This document shows, piece by piece, positions 52,988 through 64,000 of a DNA stretch of 64,000 bases. Numbering within the stretch: position 1 is the stretch's first letter; each line of letters opens with the position of its first letter. Both the position numbers and the translations under genes were made by a program. This stretch comes from Pempheris klunzingeri (lineage: Eukaryota; Chordata; Actinopteri; Acropomatiformes; Pempheridae), in NCBI RefSeq assembly GCF_042242105.1, contig NC_092034.1, positions 1,640,144 through 1,704,143 on the forward strand, written 5' to 3'. Under the pieces are notes generated by a model. That model did not search any database. It was given only the letters and a program-made list of their open reading frames with translations, and was not told where the DNA came from.

Positions 52988-55613
52988 TTACGACTCGTCA
53001 CTTGAATCCTCTGAAGAAAACGAACCTATTTTCTGTCGTTTATCTTTCGTCCTTCCTGCTCTTTTCAGCAGCGCTGAAGCTGATTCGTTGCTCTCTGACG
53101 AACTGTGGCCTCTGCCTCTGAAACGGTCCAGTCCTGCTCCGAGGCCTCTGCTATTGGCCAGGAGGTAATAGAGGAGGCGGTCGGTGATTTCGCTGTTTTT
53201 GGTTTCTGGTTTCCTTGGCGGTGATTGGACAGCTGGTTTTTTGATTGTGGCCGCCTAGAATTAAACAAAAAGAGACTTTCAAGCAAAGAGGCGATTCAAA
53301 ATGCTTTACATAGGAAATTAAAGTCAAATAAACTGAAATAAAAACAAAAAATAGACAGAAAAATCAGTTGCAGTGCAGTATTACATGTAGTTCCCCCCAA
53401 AATCAAAGCAAAGCAAAAATGTTCCCCACTTTAACAAATGGTAATCTATACAAAATAATCACTTGATCTTCTGTTAAGTCTAAATCCATCATTAATGAAG
53501 GGCGTCCATATATTCTCAAATATACAATGTTTAGCCTTTAAAACCTAAATTATTCTTTCTAAAGGAAGCTAAATATCCGTCTTATCCATTGATTGTTTGG
53601 CATAAAGCTGTGAAGTATAAATGCTCAGTCACTTTTACTGTATTTTTGTTTCTCCACACATAAAAAAGTTTGTTTTGAAATAATCTTCTTGATTATAACT
53701 TCTTTCTGTAAAGACACAATATTCCTCTAGTTTCCGTACATGTCAGGTATGTTTTCGTCATATTGATTTAAGTCACCTAAGCTTTCATGCAGTATTAGTT
53801 TAAGGTGTATATCGTAGTCCTGACTTCCATAAAGTAAATAAAAGTGCAGAGCAGGATATTGATTAACTAAAACTGTCGGTAATCAGTCTATCACTTTGGT
53901 TCAAACTGAAATATCTCAACAACTTTGGGGGTCTGTTCCATCTAAAACTACATGTCAAAGCACTTTGGGGTTACACAGAGGCTGACAGCTCAGCTGACCC
54001 CTCATGGTGGACTTACCTTCTTGGGGGTGGGTGTGGTTGTTGTGGTTTTGGTTGTAGTTGTAGTCGTGGCGGCGGTCGTGGTTTCGGTGGCGTCGGGTGT
54101 GGTGATAAAGAAAACCCCGCAGGTGTCCTCCACAGCAGAACCATCCACCTCTGGAAGGTCAAACTCTGGCAGCGAGGAGAGCGGCCGCGCTGATGGAGGG
54201 AAGTCAAGGATGTGTTAGTTAATGATCTGCAATCGGTAACTAACAGCAACAGCTGGTTAATACCGATGAGCTGAGCTACGAGACGTCAGAGGCTGGTTGC
54301 ACCAGTTCAGAAGGTGAAGAACCATTATTTAGACTAAATTAAATCAAGCCACACCTCACAAACTAGTTCCTACGAAGAGATTGGATAATAAAAACCATTA
54401 ACACCCACTAGCCGCCGAGTATAACCAGAAAAATATACACAGACTGCGATGTGTCACTTCACTGACCAGTAAACACGTCAAAGTAAACGGGCATCTGCAG
54501 CTTACTGGATAAAAACCACCATAATGTAATGGTTTTTTATATTTAAGGGTTTATGATCTGTATTGATCTCTACGTCAAGAAACGTAAACGTTATAATATA
54601 TAAATACGTCTAATGGTGCAACTGTTATGTAGCTAACAGTAAAATGTATATTTCACAAAAGAAAAAATAATCTGAGGTGTTGAAACTTTGTCAGATAAAT
54701 GCTCTTCATTAATTATGTAAACTGCAAATATTTTAAAATATATTTTACAAAAAAGTTTATTTTTACAAAAAAAAACATCTCATATTTTATATTACATCTT
54801 ATGATATTGCAAGATATGTAAGTTTTAATGGTGCAAATTTACATTTTGAGTTTGTAACAAACTCGAAGACTTTGGAAGAACTTCACACACAAACGAATGG
54901 ATTTACGAATAACTTTTGCAGGTCAGGTGTGTTGTTTTAAAGTTAAAGTTTTAAATCTTTAAATCTCTGGAGGGATTCTGTCTTATTGCCCTAAAAGAAC
55001 TGATCGATCGAAGACAATAATCCTTAACATTCATCGCTGAGTAAAAACACCAGCTCCTAAAATGTGAGGAACTGGATCATGGTCATTTATCCAGACTTTT
55101 TTATATTATATACATATAAACTCTATAACTATAACTGTCTAACAGACCACAGCTTCGGTTTTAAACATCTGAATCCCTAATTGAATGTCTTAATTGTTTC
55201 TTCTACACTTCACCCGTTTCCTTCTCTGTATCGAGGTCGGTCGTGCTGCAGCCTCCATGTGCGTGTCTGTATACATTAAGGTGTCTGTACTGTTACCTGA
55301 CCTGTCAGCCGACGCTGCATATTTCATGACAACACGTCTAAGGTGTGTTTTTCTTCTCTTTGTCTTTTGATTGCAACAAAGCTGCCACGAAGATAATATT
55401 CCAAAAAAAAACAAACTTTACTCTGAAATAACCACAAATATAGTGTATGTGTGTGTGTGTATATTTGCACTACAGCTACTCAATCGACTGTGATTTGGTA
55501 AAGATTCTTCAGATTAAGATTAAGATTATGTCTTTGTACTCACCGAGAGTCGAGTCCATGCTCTGAAGGAGGAGGAGGAAAAAGACAGACAGAGCTGCCG
55601 ACCTGCTGGACAT
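52988..55613 (-). CDS. odaph: Secreted Thr-rich acidic protein, probable ODAPH homologue
   Basis: Three minus-strand exons: 55613-55544, 54189-54017 and 53254-52988 (TAA), with GT-AG borders and matching phases, giving 169 aa. Residues 1-23 form a signal peptide (basic MSSRS, then LSVFFLLLLQ). The middle has a single Cys in EDTCGVFFITTP, followed by a Thr-rich, probably O-glycosylated stretch of about 25 residues. The C-terminal exon holds ITDRLLYYLLANSRG, then HSSSESNES and a terminal FSSEDSSDES rich in S-x-E sites for the secretory kinase FAM20C. Human ODAPH (C4orf26), as I recall it, is a 130-aa secreted enamel phosphoprotein with TDCQIFTLTP early and a GSSSEES end, and lies tail to tail with CDKL2, exactly as here. 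Function in mineralisation is inferred. Overall similarity is low, so the gene is well supported but its orthology is provisional. Confidence 0.6.
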
Positions 55614-56220
55614 GACTACAGGTGAAGATTAACAGATGATTAATGAGAAAAATGATAGAAGATCAAGGCAAGTAGTAACAAAAGCAAAGACAGATGGAGT
55701 AATAAGAAAAATGAGAAGTGTTGAGGGGGGACAGACTGCAGACCGACTGGAGAAGATGATGGTGATGGAGGATAAATAAAAGGGAGGGAAGGAGTGAAGA
55801 GGAGGGAGGAGAAACAAAGGGAAAGATGGATAATGTCTAGACTGTAAAAGGTTTGTGGTTCTGAGTTGCATCAGAGAAGAAACCAGTTAATCCTCATTGC
55901 TTTTTTAAAACTTAATTTGCTCCGGGAAGGTTTACAGAGCAACATGGACCACACCCAGAGTTCACTCATCTCCTGTTTTCTGTTTCTACAAATGACTTTC
56001 CAGCTTTCTAATAACACGCCAGCTCTCTGTTCTGACACGTATGAAGTCTGCAATACCAGTTAAAGCTTCCTCTCAGATCAGGTGTAGCCAGCTAGCTAGT
56101 TAAAATAACTTGGATTAACGCTTGTTGGATTAACAGTCTTCATCAGATTTTTTTATCTTTTTAAATGAGCATCTTGTGAGAGGGGTCTTAAATCTGCACT
56201 TAATTACCACATACCGCGCT

Positions 56221-56800
56221 AACAGACTGGTGCTAAAGCTAACAGACTGAAGCTAAAGTTAAGTGACTGAGTCTAAAGCTAACAGACTGAAGCTAAAGTT
56301 AAGTGACTGAGTCTAAAGTTAATGAACTGAGGCTTAAGCTAACAGACTGAAGCTAAAGTTAAGTGACTGAGTCTAAAGTTAATGAACTGAGTCTAAAGCT
56401 AACAGACTGGTGCTAAAGCTAATGGACTGAATCTAAAGCTAACAGACTGGTGCTAAAGTTAACGGACTGAGTCTAAAGCTAACCGACTGGTGCTAAAGCT
56501 AATTGACTGAGGCTAAAGCTAACAGACTGAAGCTAAAGCTAACTGACTGAGGCTAAAGTTAAGTGACTGAGTCTAAAGTTAATGAACTGAGGCTAAAGCT
56601 AACGGACTGAGGATAAAGCTAACAGACTGGTGCTAAAGCTAACTGACTGAGGCTAAAGCTAACAGACTGAAGCTAAAGCTAACTGACTGAGGCTAAAGCT
56701 AACAGACTGAAGCTAAAGTTAAGTGACTGAGTCTAAAGTTAATGAACTGAGGCTAAAGCTAACTGACTGAGGCTAAAGCTAACAGACTGAAGCTAAAGTT
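56221..56800. repeat. 20-bp minisatellite with 60-bp higher-order units
   Basis: Exactly 29 copies of a 20-base unit (AACAGACTGAAGCTAAAGCT and variants) with no indel across 580 bases. Three variants, starting AACAGACTGA, AAGTGACTGA and AATGAACTGA, recur in that order as 60-base units at 56281, 56341 and 56701, and the last two adjoin again near 56560. Confidence 0.92.
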
Positions 56801-57828
56801 AACTGTGCCTCTACTTGCTGTTAATATTAACACCCATTTACTGCCTGTCATAAAGCTAAGCTAATAATGGAAGCTAACGTGAGCTCGCTAATAGGACCCT
56901 TTAAGAGTGAACAGTAAAACAGATGAACATTTGTATTATTTTCACATAAATGGCACAAACTTACCTCAGATTTCAAACCGTTGAACATTCGCTGTTCACT
57001 TGTTTTAACTGTGTTTAGCTAATACATGTGTTTTGTAAACCGCTCCAGTGAAACATATTATTCTTTGGATTATTTCTTGATGCATCACATCGTGAGAGAC
57101 GTCATGCATCAACTTTTTTCCCTGAATGGGTTGGGTTCATCATACGAGTTTCCCTCAAAACATCCTCCCTCCCTCCCGCCCGCAGAACCATTATTATCAG
57201 AAGCAAAACCACTAAGACGGCCGTCTGTCAGTGAGTCAGTGGTCCTGGCAGGTTTGTGATTAAATGCTTTTCTCACCTTGGCATCAGTTGTTATGGAGAA
57301 CGACAGGAAGACACCTGGAATTTCCCTGCCAGGGTCGTTTTAAACCTTCACAACAAGCTTGTGTAAGTTTATCCCAGCAGAGATTAGTGAAGAATTAAAC
57401 CTCTCACCGCTTCATTTGATCAAGTATGGCGCAAAGAGAAATGGTCACCGTAACGTTGTGGTTCTGTTTGTCTGGGATTTTATGATGAAAGTGACGTTTT
57501 AACTCGAGTCCAGTCGATGAAAAACAAACGTTAAATTAACAAATAATGCTTCTTCACCTGCAATAATTAGCTTTTTGCTCATTTCCAAGTTAAAACTTCT
57601 GTTTTACTTTGCTTTCATTAGGCAGTCGTCAGTGTCATACCTGCTTTTGTTTCATGTTTAGTTGTTGGGTCGGTTTGTGGAAACTCTTACTAATCCACTT
57701 CCCACTCACCTTTTCACCAGGTGTGTGTGTGACTCCTTCTCAGCTGGGAGCAGAGATGTCGTAACATCAAACACACACTCACGCTGCCACTGTTTATAAC
57801 TACGGTTGCTATAGAAGCAAGTGTCTGC

Positions 57829-57867
<39 letters not shown>

Positions 57868-58144
57868 CAGTACAGTCAACCATAGCGCTCTAATCTTGTG
57901 TGTGTGTGTGTGTGTGTGTGTGTGATCCTCTCCCATTATTTATTGTTTTTATGTGTTTTAATTTCTTGCTCATTATTTAATTCTTTTAACTTTGACTTTT
58001 AGTATTTTTATGCTTTTAATTGTTTCTACTGTAAAAACACTTTGTAAATGTGTTTTGAAAGCTGCAACATAATTAAAGTTTATTACCATTACTACAATAA
58101 TAATAATAACAATAATAATGATAATGATAATATTCATGGTACCC

Positions 58145-58290
58145 AGATGATGAGTCCTACAGACTTTGGTGATCTTTTCCTCTGGTGCCACCATGAGGTG
58201 TAAAGATGTGGCCTATTATCATCAAAGTTGGTTCTGATGTTCATGCTCCCCAGAGGATGAACTGTAACCACTTTGGTGATGCCTTAAAGG
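58145..58290. repeat. Dispersed repeat, relative of the 39040-39200 copy
   Basis: GATGTTCATGCTCCCCAGAGGATGAACTG and TTTGGTGAT wording repeated in both orientations about 100 bases apart (58160 and 58270). Confidence 0.4.
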
Positions 58291-59053
58291 TCCCCTGGAG
58301 ACACATTTTAAGTTCTATTAAGTTCAATTATCTTCAGTCAGTTTGGAGCTTCATGTTGTTTCTTCCATTACAGGTGACTTGTAGTCTTGTTTTCCTTCGG
58401 TGCTCGTAACCTTTTCTACTCAAACTACTCAAGGTTTGGTCTGTGAAAAGTTTGCAATAATACCAAATGTGCCAGAGTAAAAGGCTAATTCAGTGGTGAG
58501 CCACACCATGTTACTTTCTCCGTGAGAGCTTTCAACTACGTCTCATGGTCTTCTTCAGCAGATGGAGTTTACCAGTTATCATGAGCTGGTAAACAGGCCT
58601 TGAGTTTAAAATTATTGTCAAAAAAAGTGTTTCCATGCACAATAATTTTACCCCTGAGGCTAAAAAATATCGTGTTTAAAGCTGCATTAACTGTTTTTGA
58701 CTGTTTGTTCCCATTAAAATAATGATTTGATGAAAATTAATGATTAATAAAACTAAAACTTAAAAAGAACTGAGATACAGAAAGCAAATTCAGTCTTTTA
58801 TTTTATATATAAAAAAAAAAGTTATTTGTTTTTGTGCAGGAAAAAAAAAATCTTTTTTGGCTTTGAACTTTAAAGTGCAACGATCATGACAGTTTATTAT
58901 TAGTTAATACGCTTGAGTGTTAGTTAGGAACTCGTTTCATGTTTCATCACATGAACCGACTGTGAATGAGAGTGAACAACGCAGCCGTTGACCTCCAGCC
59001 AACACAACGCTTCCAGTCCAAGATTAGGTTACCATGGTGACGGTGATGGAGGT

Positions 59054-60025
59054 CTAGGTGAACTTCTTGATGAAGCGCAGTTTAAGGTAAGCGATGGCGA
59101 GGAAGCACGTGGTCATGATGGACAGAGCCACGTGGTTCTGCCAGAAGCCCCAGGTGGAGAAATCCACACCCTGCTGCTCCATGAAATCCTCCCCCGTGCA
59201 ACTGGAAACACAGCACAAAGGTTCCTCAGTAACCAACTAACCAACTAACTAACTAACTAACTAACTAACTAATTAACTAACTGGTCACTCGTTCACTCAC
59301 TCAACCTTAATGGAATCATCAAGGGTGTCGAAACAAACACAATTACAAACTTTTGCATTCAGGAGCGCAGTAAAGTAGGTAGGTAAACTCATCAACTGAA
59401 AGACTAACTAGCAGCTTGTAGTAGTTAGCAAGCAACTAACTATCTCACTAACTAGCACACATTTACTGATGCATGTTTAACTGGCAGTTTCATGAGTAAG
59501 TAACTAATATTTAAGCACAAAACTGGCTGGCATATATTTTAACTAACTAACTAACTGGAATGTTAGTTTTTTAAACAACTAACTAACTACTCTAACTACT
59601 ATGCCCACTTTTAACCAAACATGTCTTACATGAGTCCAGGTGGGATCATGGTGACGTTCAGCCCGCTACAGAACTGCAGCCCAGAGAACTCGTTAACCTG
59701 CAGAGCCTGCAGAGACACACAGATCTTCATCATCGTCATCATCATGTTACAGACACCCACAGGTCCACGAGGCGTTTAGTGACCAGTCTGTTTGGTCCGA
59801 GTTTGATCTGGACCAGTTCCAACACTTTTACTACCTACCAGTCATGTCAAACTTTAAGTACTTTAAGGACTTCAATACGTCAACTGTCCCTCAAGTAGAA
59901 TCATTAAATAACCCCCACATACAAAGGAATATGGGTGCTGAATCAAAATTAAAATCTAATCTACAATGAAGATTATTCTTCAAGTGTTTTAAGTGTTATG
60001 GACACCAAAGGAGAGGAACATGATA

Positions 60026-60078
<53 letters not shown>

Positions 60079-60453
60079 TACACCGAGGCCATATCGTGGA
60101 ATACTGAGGTATTTCAGCCAAGCGAGCCAGTTGACGATGGAGCGAAGATTCACGAGCAAACCTGCGAAGATCTGCAGAAAAAGAAAAAGAGGTTTTACAG
60201 GTAAAACACGACAGTGATGGTGTTGTTATGGTTAAAAGATTATGATTATGAGGCATTGTGTGTGTGTGTGTGTGTATGTGTGTGTGTTTGTGCATCACCA
60301 TCATGAAGACGCAGGCGATGGTCATGAAGATGTTGGCGATGGCCACCACCGTCTGGTCGGCCGAGATGGCCAGAGCCATAGAGGTGGCCGTGTAGGCGAC
60401 CAGCATCACGCTGAACATGAAGAGGAAGAAGGCTTCAGCTGTCGGCTTCAGAC

Positions 60454-60487
<34 letters not shown>

Positions 60488-62969
60488 ATGTAGTTATAAT
60501 CACCAACAACAAAACATCTTGATATTTTAAAAAAAATCTGTAAATATGTCAAACTAAAGTTAATATTTGCAAACTGAGCTATGCACTAAAACTTATTTCT
60601 TGTTGTTCTTATTCTGTGTTAAACCTCAATGTTTTCTACATACAGCAGATGAAATGAATGATGTGGTTCAAGATGCTGCCAAAATTTAACAACCAAGAAG
60701 AATCTGGATTTTCTAAATACTCAAAAACAAATGAATGATTAATATTATGATCAATTCAACACAATAGAAAGATTAAAGATTAAAAGTACATGTAGCTGGA
60801 AATACCAATTAATCTGTAATAGATAAAAATACATCTATAAAATGTCACAACAGGCATCTTCCAGCATTTTCTGAGTTTCCAGAGCATTAATGCATTAATT
60901 GATTAATTAATTGATGCATTAATGTGAAGTTAATTTGTCCAAGCGACAGTCCAAAAGTATAAAATATTCAATTTAAAGTAAGATACAAAAAAAAGAATTA
61001 AAATTTTTCTCATTTGGGGAAAAAGAAACAGAGAATTTCTGACATTTTTCTTTGATAATTAGCCACTGAGCTGTTTTCTGGCGTACATATAGTCCATAAG
61101 TGAAGCTAATGCTACGCTGCTGTAGCATAGCGTGCATCTCCCACCCACCAATCATGAAGTACGCCACGCAGCTGAAGACTATGGCGGGGATGGTCCTCAG
61201 CGTGATGATGTCAGACAGGATCTTAGACAGGAAGTACACGGACACCCTGTAGTAGCCGCTGATACACTCATGACTGAAAAGGGAGCGAAACATGCACACG
61301 TTTTTATTCAGTCTACATGTTAAGTGTGGAGCTGGAGTCTGGACGTGGTTAGCTTAGCTTAGCATAGCATAGAGACTGAAAATAGGATGAAACTGGAACA
61401 TAACTCCTCAGAAAACCATAAATTGTCTTTTCAAACAATGAGATGATTTACGTAAACAAATCAGCTTCAGAGGAGTTGGTAGCCCTTTTTGGAACTTTGG
61501 ACAGAGCCAGGCTAGCAGTTTCCATCTGTTTCCAGTCTTTATGCTAAGCTAAGCTAACCACATTTTGACCCTTCTCATCTCACTTTGAAAAAGAAAGTTA
61601 AAAGATGTGTGTTCTCTAAAATGATCCTGTAACCTAACATATAATCTTGTGGGGACTCGTTTTGTCCCCAGATGACACACGAGTCCCGTCAATACAATGT
61701 GATTAAGACTGACTGATATTGATCTTCTCATCCAACTCTTTGTGTTTGTGTGTGTTTGTGCGTCGAACCTACATGAAGAGTTTCCGCTCTGCGATGAAGA
61801 GTTCAGCAGATGACAGTGAGCTGAAACACTGATTGACAACGATGAAGAAGAGCGCACCAAACCTGAAAACACAACAACAAGCCGATCAATCTTATATTTG
61901 ATTATGAGTTCCTGAAACAGGCCTGAAATTCTTTTCTGTACTTTTCTTTTAGATGTTCCATTTTTACTTGATTTAATGCTTCTGCGAACTCCATTTTCTA
62001 TTTTGGACTCATTTTTTACTTTATTCAAGTAACAAAGCTCTTGTAGATGAAGACAGCCCCCACCAAATACTGAATTATACAATGTAATGAATTTAAAAAA
62101 CAGAAAACCTGTTCTGCATTCCACTTTGATCCGCCTGGACGTCAAAGAAAATGGCTCCTACGACCAGAGCGAGGAACAAGGTCACGGCTATCTGAACAGA
62201 ATAAAAGCACAGCATAGTCAACAATGATTACTACGAGCAATTGCAGTGAATGTGATGAGCAAACGTTGTGAAGCAACGTCTTAAAGGAATATTTTGCTTT
62301 CCGGTGGAGAGTTTGACATAGTGGCATCGATTTTCTGCTACACAACACCAGCAGCTAGCAAATAATCATTTAAAATGACAAATTATTGTTAGACTGTGGT
62401 TTGGATGGATTAGATAATTGAGATATAATGTGCTAATTAGTAGCTTTAGCGGTGCTGTAGGTGAATCTTGTTAGCGTCAGACAAAGCCGGGCTAGCCCTT
62501 CCCCTTTGGTTCCAGTCTGTAAGCCAAGCTAAGCTAAGTGTCGCTGGCTGTAGCTTCATCTTTAATAAAACGTACATGAGCTTGTTAATGACTTCCTCAT
62601 TTAGCTCTCTGCCACAAAGTGAGTAAGGTCACTTCCCCCTAAACATTAGCGCCATTTATCTGACGCTGCAGTTCCTCTTACTGCCACAAGATGACGCTCC
62701 AACTGAGTTCTTTCCTTTATGTGAATTTAGCAAAACACATCTTAGAGCGGAGTTCGGATTTAACCAAAGTCCAAGCTGTTGAAGGTCTGAAACAATTCTG
62801 ATGTTAGTGTTCGATGTTCCCACCTGAGCGACGGAGGTCTGAGGGTTGAGCATGAGGTTGCGGAACGTTCTCTTCAGAACCCATCTGAACTGGGTCAGGA
62901 AGCTGGTGTTGTAGGTGATGGTTCTGGAGCGAGCAGTGGTGGTCGTCTGCTTCCCCTGAAGTATCCTTT
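59054..62969 (-). CDS. abcg2: ABCG2-type half-transporter, C-terminal membrane domain (5' end off window)
   Basis: Eight minus-strand exons: about 62969-62824 (acceptor could instead be 62955), 62191-62109, 61862-61773, 61273-61149, 60453-60299, 60171-60082, 59706-59630 and 59201-59054 (TAG), giving about 304 residues, the second half of a 650-aa family. It contains FRWVLKRTFRNLMLNPQ before TM1, FFIVVNQCFSS, AERKLFIHECISGYYRVS, FMFSVMLVAYTATSMALAIS, LLVNLRSIVNWLAWLKYLSI, and the C-terminus LAIAYLKLRFIKKFT. Family knowledge: ABCG2 homodimers at the plasma membrane export urate, porphyrins and many drugs. In the last extracellular loop the Cys pair equivalent to human C592 and C608 and the N-glycosylation site (NVT) are kept, but the dimer-linking C603 and several residues are missing. 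The nucleotide-binding domain lies beyond 64000. Which fish paralogue (a-d) is unclear. Confidence 0.92.
59236..59282. repeat. (AACT)n tetranucleotide repeat
   Basis: About ten AACT units in the last abcg2 intron; further scattered AACTAACTAACT bits occur to about 59590. Confidence 0.8.
60028..60075. repeat. (GT)n microsatellite beside an abcg2 donor
   Basis: About 23 GT units on the plus strand, i.e. (CA)n in the transcript, starting six bases past the donor at 60082/60081. Confidence 0.85.
61340..61562. repeat. Dispersed repeat (GCTAAGCTAAGC family), best copy
   Basis: Begins GTTAGCTTAGCTTAGCATAG and ends with CTTTATGCTAAGCTAAGCTA, so the ends are inverted repeats bounding about 220 bases. 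Fragments occur near 7920, 30165, 42905 and 62480. Confidence 0.6.
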
Positions 62970-64000
62970 CTGAGAGGTGGAAGGCGACAATAGCTTAGAT
63001 TTGCTGTTGATGCACTTAAACAGTTTTAGTGTGAAGTTACGTCGTCAGTGTGAAAAGCCCTGATGAGTAAACTGTTCTTCACACTGGCACCAGGCCTCCA
63101 GGCTTTAGCCTAGAGCATGTTGGCCCTGCTCCGGAGTAGGCTACCTCCTGAAAATCACCATAGATATCTACAGACACCTGGACACAGCTGCGCAGTGATG
63201 CATGAAGCCAAAAAAGAACCCAGATCTTCTGCCTTGTTGGGCCTACAGAGCCGGCTAACTTCCTGTTAGCCCTCTGCTAGCTTGAATTATGAGGCTTTTG
63301 TAGACTTTCCAAATGCCATCAGACCAAATGGATCAAGTTGTGACAGTGAAACTAATCATTTCCCAGGGACTCTCACAAAAAAATGTATCCACTGATCTCC
63401 TTCACGATGGAAGTCTATGGAAAAGTCTTTTTGGGCCCAATGGCATCATATGACACCTTTGTTGTCATGACACGGTTTGGCCACGGTGTAAAAACTGGCT
63501 TCAAAGCCTGGAGACCTTCTGGGGGGGGTGAATCGGGGCCTCAGTGACAGACAGAACTCACATCAAAGAGAGCTGACATCACGGCATTCTAGAACGTTCA
63601 CATCAAAGTCTGGAGTTCCAGCAGACGCTTCACTCACTCACACACTGTTAACCAGAGGTGCTTTAACCCTGAGTTAGAGGGACAGCTTCCTGTTGTCTCT
63701 CATGTCTGATCCACAGACAGGCAGACAGACAGTTACAGACCGGCAGACGGCAGCTTCAGTCTGCGTGCAGTGATGGAGGCCGACCAGCAGAGGTCCCTCT
63801 GACTCCTGTTAAACTCACTCAGGTCTCAGATCTCAGACTGAACTCTTTCACTCCTCAGACAGTAAAACTGACTGAACATCAGGTTTTCATGTTCTGAAGA
63901 GATCAGAGTTTTTAACGTCTTTGGCTAAAACAGCTAAAACCTCTGAGCAGTGTATGAAGAGAACATGTTGGTGTTATTCTGTGTGTGTGTGTGTGTGTGT
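62970..64000. other. abcg2 intron continuing off the right edge
   Basis: No coding exon recognised. Holds a copy of the TTCTAGAACGTTCACATCAA repeat at about 63575-63660, a short G run at 63522, a CAGACAGGCAGACAGACAG patch near 63714, and the start of a (GT)n run at 63980. Confidence 0.55.

Larger units (their letters stand above)
55614..59053. other. Intergenic region between the odaph-like gene and abcg2
   Basis: Contains a 20-bp/60-bp minisatellite (56221-56800), facing (AC)n and (TG)n runs at about 57832-57866 and 57897-57924, an AAT/ATA-rich bit near 58095-58130, a dispersed repeat at about 58145-58290, and the abcg2 3' UTR at the right (minus-strand AATAAA-like signals near 58797). No coding exon recognised. 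Confidence 0.6.

Noticed and set aside
61549-62145. 198-residue minus-strand ORF in abcg2
   Set aside because: It joins intron sequence with the real exon 61862-61773 in another frame; the true exon borders and ABCG2 reading are clear.

Overview
The window looks like nuclear DNA of a teleost fish. Every gene is a multi-exon vertebrate gene with GT-AG introns, the introns are short by mammalian standards, and the non-coding DNA is full of long (CA)n/(GT)n runs, minisatellites and short dispersed repeats of fish type. No bacterial, viral or organellar genes were seen. All gene models below were spliced by hand from the sequence; intron phases agree at every junction listed.

Layout, left to right. 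(1) 593-4269, minus: 5' part of a class-2 coronin (coro2a-like, actin-binding WD40 protein); its 3' end is off the window. (2) 6944-14804, minus: a complete 693-residue transglutaminase with an intact Cys-His-Asp triad. (3) 17705-30668, minus: complete tec tyrosine kinase (654 aa; PH, BTK motif, SH3, SH2, kinase). (4) 34916-44921, plus: complete txk tyrosine kinase (512 aa; Cys string, SH3, SH2, kinase). tec and txk are head to head across about 4.2 kb that is packed with minisatellites. (5) 46910-52194, plus: cdkl2, a CDK-like kinase whose tail is expanded by a single 2.3-kb exon (1178 aa). (6) 52988-55613, minus: a small secreted, Thr-rich, acidic protein; its position and short motifs suggest the fish counterpart of the enamel gene ODAPH. 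(7) 59054-about 62969, minus: 3' half (membrane domain) of an ABCG2-type transporter, running off the right edge.

The strongest surprises are: (a) a 190-bp stretch covering one whole kinase exon that is base-for-base identical between tec and txk, in inverted orientation 21 kb apart, while neighbouring exons are clearly diverged; this looks like recent tec-to-txk gene conversion. (b) The ODAPH-like gene, tail to tail with cdkl2 as in human. (c) A 15-copy tandem array, each unit carrying a CCAAT (Y-box) motif, just upstream of the probable tec first exon. (d) A 162-bp perfect inverted copy of a tec intron 9/exon 10 junction placed downstream of tec. (e) A family of fold-back elements concentrated in tec introns.

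Functionally the genes do not form one pathway. tec and txk are related haematopoietic non-receptor kinases. cdkl2 and the ODAPH-like gene form a conserved neighbour pair. In human, TXK/TEC, CDKL2/ODAPH and ABCG2 all lie on chromosome 4, so this block seems to keep part of an old linkage group, while the coronin and transglutaminase come from elsewhere.
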